This document shows positions 31,976 through 39,957 of a stretch of DNA of 64,000 bases, in pieces. The translations under genes and the position numbers were made by a program. The stretch's first letter is position 1. Every line of letters begins with the position of its first letter. The notes beneath the pieces are model-generated. The model searched no databases, was not told the origin of the DNA, and saw only the letters and a list, made by a program, of their open reading frames with translations. Source of the DNA: Aurantiacibacter xanthus (GTDB taxonomy: Bacteria > Pseudomonadota > Alphaproteobacteria > Sphingomonadales > Sphingomonadaceae); NCBI RefSeq assembly GCF_003584015.1, contig NZ_QXFM01000073.1:1-64000 (forward strand), given 5' to 3'.

Positions 31976-33460
31976 CTATTCCATGTGCCATTCGAGATCG
32001 AGCCAGCGCGCCAGCGCCTTGAGGTCGCTCTCGACGGTGCCCGAGCGCAGCTGCTCGCGCGCCGGGTCGATCCACAGCGTCAGCGCATCGTTTTCGCGGG
32101 TGAGCTTGCTGGTAAGCAGCGACAGCCGCGAGCCAGCGCCCAGGCGGCGGCACAGCCGGATCGCGAGGCCCCACCCGGCGGCGCGGCGCAGGTCTTCGCT
32201 GCTGGCCAGCTCCTTCAGCAGCGCGGTCGGCTCGGGCTTGCCGCAGGCTCCGCGCAGCGCGGAGGCGATCAGCGCCCGCCCGCGATGGTCGAGCCCGAGC
32301 CAGCGCTTGTGCAAGGCCCAGTCGGTGCAGTGGGCGAGCCGCATGTTCGGCTCGATCTGCGCGGCGGCCAGCGCCAGCATGGTGGCCGCCATGCGCAGGC
32401 GTTCGTCGTCGTTGACGCCGCCGCGAGCCACGGCGGCGGTCCAGCCCGCGATCAGTGTTGCCTGCGTGGCGGTGACGCCGCGCGGGCGGGTGAAGTGTTC
32501 CACCCCCGACAGCAGCGGGTCTTTCGCGCGTTCGAGTTCGTCGAGCTGGTTGTAGACCAGGCCCTCGCGCAGGCCCCAGGACGAGAACACCAGCGCCTGC
32601 GGCTTCAATTGCGCGGTCAGCGAGCGCAGCATGGCGCAGGCATCGGCCAGCCCTGCCGCGCGCGACGACGACACGCCGGGAATGGCGGCCAGCTCTTCGG
32701 CGCTCATCTGCGCGGCCTGCTTGGCGAAATGCTCGGCCTCTTCCGGCGAGAGCGTATAGGCGTGGGGGTCGGACAGCGGATAGTCCTGCGCGTTCATCGC
32801 GAATTTGGCGAGCGCGCGCCAGGTGCCGCCGACGAGATAGAGCGGGCCCCTGTGCTCTTCGGCCCAATGGGCCTTGGCCAGTTCCTCTTCCACGGCCTTG
32901 CGGAAGGCCGCCCCGCCTTGCTCGCGCAGGGCTGGCAGGCGCAGCGTCCCCAGCGGCAGCGAGACGCCGTGCGAACACTCGCCATCGGCAATGGCGATCA
33001 GTTCAAGGCTGCCGCCGCCCAGATCGGCGACCACGCCCCTGGCCTGCGGGAAGGCTCCGATCACGCCCATGGCGGCGGTGCGGGCCTCTTCCTCGCCCGA
33101 AATTACCCGCACATCGAGCCCCAGCGCACGCACCTGTTCTACGAATTCCGGCCCGTTCGCCGCATCGCGCACGGCGGCGGTGGCCACGGCATCGACCTTG
33201 GTCACGCCGATGTCTTCGAGGATGGCGGCAAAGCGGGCCAGCCCGCCTAGCGCAAGGTCGACCGCCTTATCGGGCATGCGGCCCGTTTCGGCGAGATCGC
33301 GGCCGAGCCGGGCGGTCACCTTCTCGTTCAGCCAGATCATCGGCGCCCGTCGCGGTCCGCCGTAAATCACCAGTCGCACCGTGTTCGAGCCGATATCGAT
33401 CACGGCGCGTTCCGGCCCCGGTGCGGTGGCACCCGAGCCGCGCTTCGTAGCAGAAATCAT
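31976..33460 (-). CDS. ppx: Ppx/GppA family phosphatase (exopolyphosphatase)
   Basis: A 494-residue ASKHA-fold protein: phosphate-1 motif IDIGSNTVRLVIY, SGEEEARTAAMGV, phosphate-2 motif VADLGGGSLEL and a helical C-terminal HD-like region (LAHCTDWALHKRWLGLDHRGRALIA). Ppx removes phosphate from polyphosphate ends; GppA hydrolyses pppGpp, and the two cannot be fully separated by eye. The start overlaps the ppk1 stop by 4 bp, which supports a polyphosphate role. The name ppx rests on this context. Confidence 0.88.
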   Translation of the reverse strand: MISATKRGSGATAPGPERAVIDIGSNTVRLVIYGGPRRAPMIWLNEKVTARLGRDLAETGRMPDKAVDLALGGLARFAAILEDIGVTKVDAVATAAVRDAANGPEFVEQVRALGLDVRVISGEEEARTAAMGVIGAFPQARGVVADLGGGSLELIAIADGECSHGVSLPLGTLRLPALREQGGAAFRKAVEEELAKAHWAEEHRGPLYLVGGTWRALAKFAMNAQDYPLSDPHAYTLSPEEAEHFAKQAAQMSAEELAAIPGVSSSRAAGLADACAMLRSLTAQLKPQALVFSSWGLREGLVYNQLDELERAKDPLLSGVEHFTRPRGVTATQATLIAGWTAAVARGGVNDDERLRMAATMLALAAAQIEPNMRLAHCTDWALHKRWLGLDHRGRALIASALRGACGKPEPTALLKELASSEDLRRAAGWGLAIRLCRRLGAGSRLSLLTSKLTRENDALTLWIDPAREQLRSGTVESDLKALARWLDLEWHME

Positions 33461-35658
33461 AAGGCTCCCTTGCGCAGGGTCAGCTTGGGCACGAGGCTTT
33501 CCTTCAATGCTCCCCCACGGCCCGACAGCGAGGGGTTGGTCATGAAATAGGCGTGGCAGTTGAAGCCGGGCACACCGTTTCCGTCGGTATCCTCGGTGTC
33601 CGCGTCAATCTGCACGCGCTCGTATTCCCCGGTTTCGCCATCGAGCAGCCAGCTTTGTTCGGTGTCGAGCAGGTTGGCGAGCAGCACCTGATCGAGCACC
33701 TGATCGTGCACCGTGGGGTTCGCAATCGGCACCAGCGTTTCGACCCGGCGGTTGAGGTTGCGGTCCATCGCATCGGCGCTGGAGATGTACACCAGCGCCT
33801 TGTTCGAGGGCAGCGGCTCGCCGTTGCCGAAGGCCCAGATGCGGCTGTGTTCGAGGAACCGGCCGATGATCGACTTGACCGTGATATTGTCCGACAGGCC
33901 CGGAACGCCGGGACGCAGGCAGCAGATGCCGCGCACCACCAGCACGATCTGCACGCCCGCCTGGCTCGCCTCGTAAAGCCGGTCGATGATGCCCTGCTCG
34001 GTGATCGAGTTCATCTTGGCCCAGATCGTGGCGGGCTTGCCAGCCTGGGCAAATTCGATCTCGCGGTCGATGCACTGGTTGAGCTTCTCGCGCAGGTTCA
34101 GCGGCGAGATTGCCAGCTTCTCCATCGCCTGCGGCTCGACATAGCCGGTGATGAAGTTGAACAGCTTGGCCGCATCGCGCCCCAGCGCCGGGTCGGCGGT
34201 GAAGTAGGAGAGGTCGGTGTAGATCTTGGTCGTGATCGGGTGATAGTTGCCGGTGCCGAAGTGGCAGTAGGTGCGGTAGCCGTTGTCTTCCGCGCGCACG
34301 ACCATCGAGATCTTGGCGTGGGTCTTCCAGTCGACGAAGCCGTAGATCACCTGCACGCCCGCGCGTTCCAGCTCGTTCGCCCACTTGAGGTTCTGCTCCT
34401 CGTCGAAGCGTGCCTTCAACTCGACCACGGCGGTGACCGACTTGCCGTTCTCCGCCGCCTCGATCAGCGCGTTGATCACGGGCGACTGCTGGCCTGCGCG
34501 GTAAAGCGCCTGTTTGATCGAGATGACCTTGGGGTCGCGCGCCGCCTGCCGCAGGAAATCGACCACCACCTCGAAGCTCTCGTAGGGGTGGTGGATGATG
34601 ATGTCCTTCTCGCCGATGGCGGTGAAGACGTCGCCGTCGTGCTCCATCACGCGTTCGGGATAGCGCGGCGAATAGGGGGTGAACTTGAGGTCGGGCCGGT
34701 CCTCGCCCACCACGTTCGACAGCCCCGAAATGCCGAGCATCCCGAGGGTCTTGGTGACGAAGGCCTGCTTGAGGCCGAGCTTGTCGCGCAGCATCTCCTC
34801 GGCCTCGCGGTCGAAGTTCTCGTCCAGCTCGATGGCAATGACCTGCCCGCGCCGCCGCCGCTGGATCGCGCTGCGGTAGTAGCGCACTAGGTCTTCGGCC
34901 TCTTCCTCGATCTCGATGTCGCTGTCGCGCAGCAGGCGAAACGCGCCTTGGCCCTTGATGGTGAAGCCGGGGAACAGGAGGTGGGCAAAGCGCAGCACCA
35001 GACGCTCGATGGCGACGTAGACCGCTTCGCCATCCGCCGCCTCGTCGTCCACGCGGACGAAGCGCGGCAGCGCGGCGGGGATCAGCACCATCTCGATCAG
35101 CTGGCTGCCGTCGATGGTGCGTTCGAGGTTGAACAGTGCGCCGATGCCGAGGTTTGAAACGAAGGGGAACGGGTGCGCCGGGTCAATCGCCTGCGGGGTA
35201 AGCACGGGGATGATGTGCTCGATGAAATAGCGTTCGAGCCATTGCTCGGCCTTGTCGCTGGCGAGGTCGCCGCCGCGGATGTGGATGCCCTGCGCGGCGA
35301 GCAGCGGACGCAGTTCCCGCAGCGCGACCTGCTGGCGGCCTTCGATGGCGCGCATCTTTTCGGTGATGGCGGCAAGCTGCTGGCTGGCGGTCCGCCCGTC
35401 GATCGAGGTTTCCGAAATGCCCGTGCGCACCTGCCCCACAAGGCCGGCGAGGCGGATCATCGTGAACTCGTCGAGGTTGCTGCCGCAGATCGAGAGGAAG
35501 CGCAGCCGTTCGAGCAGCGGATAGGCCGGGTTGGTCGCCTCGGCCAGCACCCGCTCGTTGAATTCGAGCCACGACAGCTCGCGGTTGAAATAGCGCTCCT
35601 CTGCGGTGAGCAACGAGGGGTCGGGGGCGGCGTCGGGACTGGTAGGCGCGGTGCTCAT
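33457..35658 (-). CDS. ppk1: Polyphosphate kinase 1
   Basis: A 733-residue PPK1: N domain (YFNRELSWLEFNERVLAEA), head domain, and the two C-terminal phospholipase-D-like domains with HFGTGNYHPITTKIYTDLSYFTAD containing the autophosphorylated His, and the later GRFLEHSRIWAFGNGE. It reversibly polymerises ATP gamma-phosphate into polyphosphate. Length is normal. ppx overlaps its end by 4 bp, so polymer synthesis and breakdown are encoded in one unit. The virB operon ends 114 bp upstream with no clear terminator seen. Confidence 0.95.
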   Translation of the reverse strand: MSTAPTSPDAAPDPSLLTAEERYFNRELSWLEFNERVLAEATNPAYPLLERLRFLSICGSNLDEFTMIRLAGLVGQVRTGISETSIDGRTASQQLAAITEKMRAIEGRQQVALRELRPLLAAQGIHIRGGDLASDKAEQWLERYFIEHIIPVLTPQAIDPAHPFPFVSNLGIGALFNLERTIDGSQLIEMVLIPAALPRFVRVDDEAADGEAVYVAIERLVLRFAHLLFPGFTIKGQGAFRLLRDSDIEIEEEAEDLVRYYRSAIQRRRRGQVIAIELDENFDREAEEMLRDKLGLKQAFVTKTLGMLGISGLSNVVGEDRPDLKFTPYSPRYPERVMEHDGDVFTAIGEKDIIIHHPYESFEVVVDFLRQAARDPKVISIKQALYRAGQQSPVINALIEAAENGKSVTAVVELKARFDEEQNLKWANELERAGVQVIYGFVDWKTHAKISMVVRAEDNGYRTYCHFGTGNYHPITTKIYTDLSYFTADPALGRDAAKLFNFITGYVEPQAMEKLAISPLNLREKLNQCIDREIEFAQAGKPATIWAKMNSITEQGIIDRLYEASQAGVQIVLVVRGICCLRPGVPGLSDNITVKSIIGRFLEHSRIWAFGNGEPLPSNKALVYISSADAMDRNLNRRVETLVPIANPTVHDQVLDQVLLANLLDTEQSWLLDGETGEYERVQIDADTEDTDGNGVPGFNCHAYFMTNPSLSGRGGALKESLVPKLTLRKGAL

Positions 35659-35772
35659 CTGTGCTCGCTCTCATGCAAGGCCTGAGGGGTGGCCGGACAG
35701 GTTGGCGGGGTCTTAGGCAAAGCTATCATGCCTGAAAACAGTGCACAGGCCCATGTCACGAAATAGGGAAAA

Positions 35773-36813
35773 TCACGCGATATCGGCGGCCCTCGCGATG
35801 GCCGTGATGCCGCGCTTGCCCTCCGAGCGGCCCAGCTGGACGATCACGTCGATCACGCCCGCGGCATAGGCGAGGGTGTCCGAACGGGTGAGGCCGATGC
35901 CGGTCTGCATCACCATCAGCGAAAGCTGTTCGAGCGCGCCGCGCAGGGAGTTCGCGTGGATGGTCGAGAACGAGCCGGGGTGCCCGGTGTTGATTGCGCG
36001 CAGGAACGAGACGCTCTCCGCCCCGCGCAATTCGCCCAGCACGATCCGGTCGGGCCTGAGGCGCAGGGCCGATTGCAGCAGCTCGTTGGCGGTGACTTTC
36101 GCTTCGCCCAGCTCGCCCTTCACCGCCACCAGCCCGACGGCATTGGCGCCGGGGAACTTCAGTTCGGGGGTGTCTTCCACCAGCACGACGCGCTCCTCGC
36201 GCGGGATTTCGCCGAGCATGGCGTTGAGGAAGGTGGTCTTGCCGGTCGAGGTGCCGCCCGAGACGAGGATGGTTTTGCGCGCCTTGATCGCGGCGCGCAG
36301 GAAGGCAATCGGCTCCTCGGCCGGATCGGGCATGTCCTCTTCGGCGGGAGCGCGCAGCGGGCCGTGGTCGTAGGCGTCGAGCGGGAGATCGAGCTGGCGG
36401 TGACGGCGGATCGACAGCGCCCAGTGCTTGCGCGTGGCGGGAGGGCCGCAGAACTGCACGCGCGCACCGCCATAGCCCTCGGCGGGCAGCGTCGCGCCGA
36501 GCAGCGGGTGCTCGCGGTTGATGCCCTGATGGCTGATGCGGGCGACCTGCTCGGCGAGGCGCTGCACCAGCTTGTCGGTCACTTCGGGTACTTCGATGCG
36601 CTGCATGCCGGGATGCGCTGCGTCCTCGATCCAGACCTCGCCGGGACGGTTGACGAGGATCTCGGTCACGGTGTCGCGGTCAAGCCACTGGCGCAGCGGC
36701 GCGAGATAGGCGTCGAGATAGACCGAGCCGCCGGGGATCACCGGGGCCTCGGGCGCAGGGCCTGCCAGCGAGGGCAGAGGCTCGCCGCCGAGCTGGTGGA
36801 TTTCGGCGCTCAT
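35773..36813 (-). CDS. virB11: Type IV secretion ATPase VirB11
   Basis: A 346-residue traffic ATPase with Walker A at residues 186-193 (GGTSTGKT), the Asp box/Walker B region (LVEDTPELKF; RIVLGELRGAES) and the His box (TGHPGSFSTIHANS). It forms a hexamer at the inner membrane and powers pilus assembly or transport. It is the last gene of the virB operon and follows virB10 by 6 bp. An N-terminal Pro-rich stretch is longer than in Agrobacterium VirB11. Confidence 0.93.
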   Translation of the reverse strand: MSAEIHQLGGEPLPSLAGPAPEAPVIPGGSVYLDAYLAPLRQWLDRDTVTEILVNRPGEVWIEDAAHPGMQRIEVPEVTDKLVQRLAEQVARISHQGINREHPLLGATLPAEGYGGARVQFCGPPATRKHWALSIRRHRQLDLPLDAYDHGPLRAPAEEDMPDPAEEPIAFLRAAIKARKTILVSGGTSTGKTTFLNAMLGEIPREERVVLVEDTPELKFPGANAVGLVAVKGELGEAKVTANELLQSALRLRPDRIVLGELRGAESVSFLRAINTGHPGSFSTIHANSLRGALEQLSLMVMQTGIGLTRSDTLAYAAGVIDVIVQLGRSEGKRGITAIARAADIA

Positions 36814-36819
36814 CGCGGC

Positions 36820-37938
36820 TTAGTTCACCTGACCGAAGTCGAGATCGCGTGCGGTGTAGACGCGCACCGGCTCGCCCATGCGCACGCGCACGGTGGGCGG
36901 GCGCTGGCCGTCCTGCTGCAAGGCGGTGGAAGCCGCGCTCTGCCCGCCGCCAAGGATCACCGAGGTGCCGCCGCTGGCGATGGTGGTCAGCCCGCCGATC
37001 ACGGAAAGCAGCATGGCCGAGCCGAACCGGCTGAAGAAGTGCGAGTTGACCTTGCCTTCGAGGCCAGTGGTGCCGTCGAAGGTGGTGCTCGGCGATTGCA
37101 GCGCGACCGACACGCCGTCGGGGCGGATCAGCCGGGTCCAGACCACATAGGCGCGGGTCTGCCCGGCTTGCAGGCCCGACTGGTACTGACCGACGAGGCG
37201 GCTCGAGCGCGGGACCAGCACGCGGCTGCCGTCGTAGCTCTTCACGTCCTGGCTCACCACGGCGCGGACATAGCCGGGCACATCGGTGTTGATGGCGGTT
37301 TCCAGGATCGCCGGGATCATCGTGCCCTGCGCCACGGTGGTGGCGGGGTTGATATCCTGCCGCGCGGTGGCCGGGCCGCCCCCCACGCCGCCGATGCGGG
37401 AGGCAAAGTCGTTCGCCGCGCCGCCGCCCGCACCCGGCACCACCGAACCATCGGGCGAAGCGGTGGTGATTGCACCGGCGCTCACCGCCGCATTGGCCGC
37501 CGGGCTGCTGTCGAACACCATGGCGGGCGAGTTGTAGCGGTTGACCGCAGGCTCTTGCTGCACCTGCTGCGACATCACCGGAGCGGGGGCCGGGTCCGCC
37601 TGCGGAGCGGGCGCGACCATCGCGGCCTCGGCAGGCTCGGGCTGAAGCACGACCGGCGGTTGTGCAGGTTGCGGCGCGGGCGCGACATCCTGCGGGGCCT
37701 GCGCGCTGTCATCCATGCGGCTGGCGTTGAGGCCCCACAGCGTGGCCCCGCCGATCAGCGCGACAAAGCCGATCCCGGCGATCAGGCCGAGCGCGTCGGA
37801 GCCGCCATTGCGCGCCGCCACGGCGGGATAGGCGGTGCGGCTGGCGAGGTCGATCACCTCGGCGGACGCGGTCTCGCGCGGGTCGGCGTCGTTGGCGACA
37901 CCCTTGGTCTTTTCGGGAAGGCGCATGGCAAGTTTCAT
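36820..37938 (-). CDS. virB10: Type IV secretion protein VirB10
   Basis: A 372-residue protein: short cytoplasmic N-terminus, one membrane segment (LGLIAGIGFVALIGGATLWGL), a long Pro/Ala-rich periplasmic linker (QDVAPAPQPAQPP...), and the conserved C-terminal TrbI/VirB10 domain (GTMIPAILETAINTDVPGYVRAVVSQDV; LVPRSSRLVGQYQSG; HFFSRFGSAMLLS). It spans both membranes and forms the outer-membrane core channel with VirB9. ATG 37938 is chosen for its GGAGCGACG site; an upstream start at 37986 lacks one. Confidence 0.93.
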   Translation of the reverse strand: MKLAMRLPEKTKGVANDADPRETASAEVIDLASRTAYPAVAARNGGSDALGLIAGIGFVALIGGATLWGLNASRMDDSAQAPQDVAPAPQPAQPPVVLQPEPAEAAMVAPAPQADPAPAPVMSQQVQQEPAVNRYNSPAMVFDSSPAANAAVSAGAITTASPDGSVVPGAGGGAANDFASRIGGVGGGPATARQDINPATTVAQGTMIPAILETAINTDVPGYVRAVVSQDVKSYDGSRVLVPRSSRLVGQYQSGLQAGQTRAYVVWTRLIRPDGVSVALQSPSTTFDGTTGLEGKVNSHFFSRFGSAMLLSVIGGLTTIASGGTSVILGGGQSAASTALQQDGQRPPTVRVRMGEPVRVYTARDLDFGQVN

Positions 37939-37963
37939 TGAACGTCGCTCCGCTGCAAAGGTA

Positions 37964-38734
37964 TCAGGCGCCGGGCGCCGGGGCATTGCTGCCCGTGTTG
38001 ATCAAGGTGGCCACATCGTCACCCGAACGCAGGATGATCTCGCGCGGCACCCCGTCGAGCACCACCGTATCGCCGCGCACGGCGAAGTTCACCGGGCCTT
38101 CCATGCCATCGCGGTCTTTCACGAGGATCGCAGGCATCGGTGCGCCCGAGGGCCAGGCGAGGAAGGTCGCCGTGCCGTCGTCGTAAACCTGTTCGGGCAA
38201 CAATCGCTCGACCCCGTCGCTGGTCCAGTCGAAATTGAGCGCGGCGGGGTCGACCACGGCGAGCTGGTCATGCGCGGCGGCGACTTCGAGCGCATTGGGC
38301 ATCCGCGACGGGTCGCGCGGCGCGCCGTCGGCCAGCTGCGTCTGCTCAGGTGTTTCCTCCACCGGGTAGGTAAACTTGAGGACATAGACCGGCGTGCGCG
38401 TGGTGGGGCTCGCCACGAGGTCGAATAGATAGGTGCGCTTGTTGGTGACCACCGTCATGTTGGTCGCCGCGCGCGGTTCGAGCGGTTTGACGAACAGCAG
38501 GTTCGCGCGCCGGTTGGGGGTGACCTGCCAGCTCTGCGAATTGCCGATGGCGACGTTCTCGATCGCCTCGTCATCACCGAACTGGATGGTCGACTGCACG
38601 TTTACGCGACCATTGATCGTGACGACTTCGCTCTCGTTGTAAAAGCGCTCCACGAGGCGCGGATCGGCCTGCGCGGGCAGGGCGACGAGACTGGAGGCCA
38701 ACAGGGCCGCGGCGATCGTCGCGCGGGGCATCAT
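37964..38734 (-). CDS. virB9: Type IV secretion protein VirB9
   Basis: A 256-residue periplasmic protein with a signal peptide (TIAAALLASSLVALPAQA) and a VirB9/CagX domain (LLFVKPLEPRAATNMTVVTNKRTYLFDL; PEQVYDDGTATFLAWPSG; GDTVVLDGVPREIILRSGDDVATLIN). It forms the outer layer of the core complex with VirB10. The start lies in the TGATG at the end of virB6, directly where virB7 and virB8 would be expected; neither is present. Confidence 0.92.
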   Translation of the reverse strand: MMPRATIAAALLASSLVALPAQADPRLVERFYNESEVVTINGRVNVQSTIQFGDDEAIENVAIGNSQSWQVTPNRRANLLFVKPLEPRAATNMTVVTNKRTYLFDLVASPTTRTPVYVLKFTYPVEETPEQTQLADGAPRDPSRMPNALEVAAAHDQLAVVDPAALNFDWTSDGVERLLPEQVYDDGTATFLAWPSGAPMPAILVKDRDGMEGPVNFAVRGDTVVLDGVPREIILRSGDDVATLINTGSNAPAPGA

Positions 38735-39957
38735 CACTTATTCTCCGTTGAGCGAATGGGGGCAGACTTGAAGCGGCTGCCGATACCGCGCGCACGGTTG
38801 CTCGTGCCTGACTGACCCGCGGCAAAAGGCGAGACCTGCGCGCCTTGCGTCACCACGCGGGTCTCGCGGGTATGGGTGGAACTGGTGCCGGTGTCGTTGG
38901 CGGCAAGCGGCATGGCCGCGGCTGTGCTGACCCGGATATCGCGCGCCTGCGCGGTGGTGGCGGCAGTGGCCGCAGCCCGGTCGGCGGCAGAGGTGGCGAG
39001 CGCCGGGTTAAGCGGGCTTTGCGCGGGGGCGGATGTGCCGCGCGCACCTTCGTCGGCCTTGTCGCTGGTGGCGAAGCCGAACACGGTCCAGCCTGCCACC
39101 ATGGTCGAGGTGACCTTGAGGATCATCGCCATCAGCGCCAGATGCACCGCGCCGATCATGAAGAAGGCCATGGCCGGACGCACGTCGATCTTGCCCGGTG
39201 TCTGTTGCAACGCGGAGAGCACCGGCACCGCCAGCTCCAGCATCAGCGAGCCGCCGAGCACGGCGAACAGCGGGGCCAGCGCCATCAGCACCACGCCCTT
39301 GAGCCAGCCCACGAACAGCCCGCGCGTGCCGGTGAACAGCGCCATCACGATGAAGATCGGCCCCAGCCCCATCAGGATCGCCAGCGCGATCTTGCAGGTG
39401 GCGAGCACGCCCACCGTGCCGAGCAGCAGCATGGTGCCGCCGCTCCACAACAGCCCCGGCGGCGAGAAGATCGAGGTGTCGTTCGCCATCGCATCGCCGC
39501 CCGAGATGTCCATCAGCGCGAGCATGACCGAGTCGAGCTTGTCGGCGAAGATGGTGCTGGCCGAGCCGTGGGTGCCCATCAGCAGCGTGGCGATCTCGTC
39601 GGGCGCGCCGACCGCGAGGTTCCAGAACACGCTCTGGAACGCGACCCAGCTGGTGGCGAAGGTGATCACCAGCACCAGCGTCACCATGCGCGGGGTCAGC
39701 GAGGACAGGCCAAGCCGCGTGCGCCCGGTAATCAGCGCGAAGCCGAGGAAGGCGATCCAGATCGTCAGCATCGCCGTCAGCACCGGGCCGAGCGTGCCCT
39801 CGGCGCTGAACAGGCGGTTGAAGGCGGCCTGCGCCATGCTCGATGCCGCGCAGTCGACGCCCCGCAGGCTCGCGCCGATGCCTGCACCCACGCCGTCCAT
39901 GGCGCGCATGCATTCGGTGCTCACGCTGGCGGCGGAGATGGCGAAGGCGGCGCTCAT
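38734..39957 (-). CDS. virB6: Type IV secretion protein VirB6 (TrbL/VirB6 family)
   Basis: A 407-residue polytopic membrane protein with about six or seven hydrophobic segments (for example MLTIWIAFLGFALITGR, LVLVITFATSWVAF, GTVGVLATCKIALAILMGLGPIFIVMALF, GVVLMALAPLFAVLGG, FFMIGAVHLALMAMIL) and a Ser/Thr/Ala-rich cytoplasmic tail. VirB6 forms part of the inner-membrane channel. It overlaps virB4 by 4 bp; no virB5 separates them. Confidence 0.88.
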   Translation of the reverse strand: MSAAFAISAASVSTECMRAMDGVGAGIGASLRGVDCAASSMAQAAFNRLFSAEGTLGPVLTAMLTIWIAFLGFALITGRTRLGLSSLTPRMVTLVLVITFATSWVAFQSVFWNLAVGAPDEIATLLMGTHGSASTIFADKLDSVMLALMDISGGDAMANDTSIFSPPGLLWSGGTMLLLGTVGVLATCKIALAILMGLGPIFIVMALFTGTRGLFVGWLKGVVLMALAPLFAVLGGSLMLELAVPVLSALQQTPGKIDVRPAMAFFMIGAVHLALMAMILKVTSTMVAGWTVFGFATSDKADEGARGTSAPAQSPLNPALATSAADRAAATAATTAQARDIRVSTAAAMPLAANDTGTSSTHTRETRVVTQGAQVSPFAAGQSGTSNRARGIGSRFKSAPIRSTENK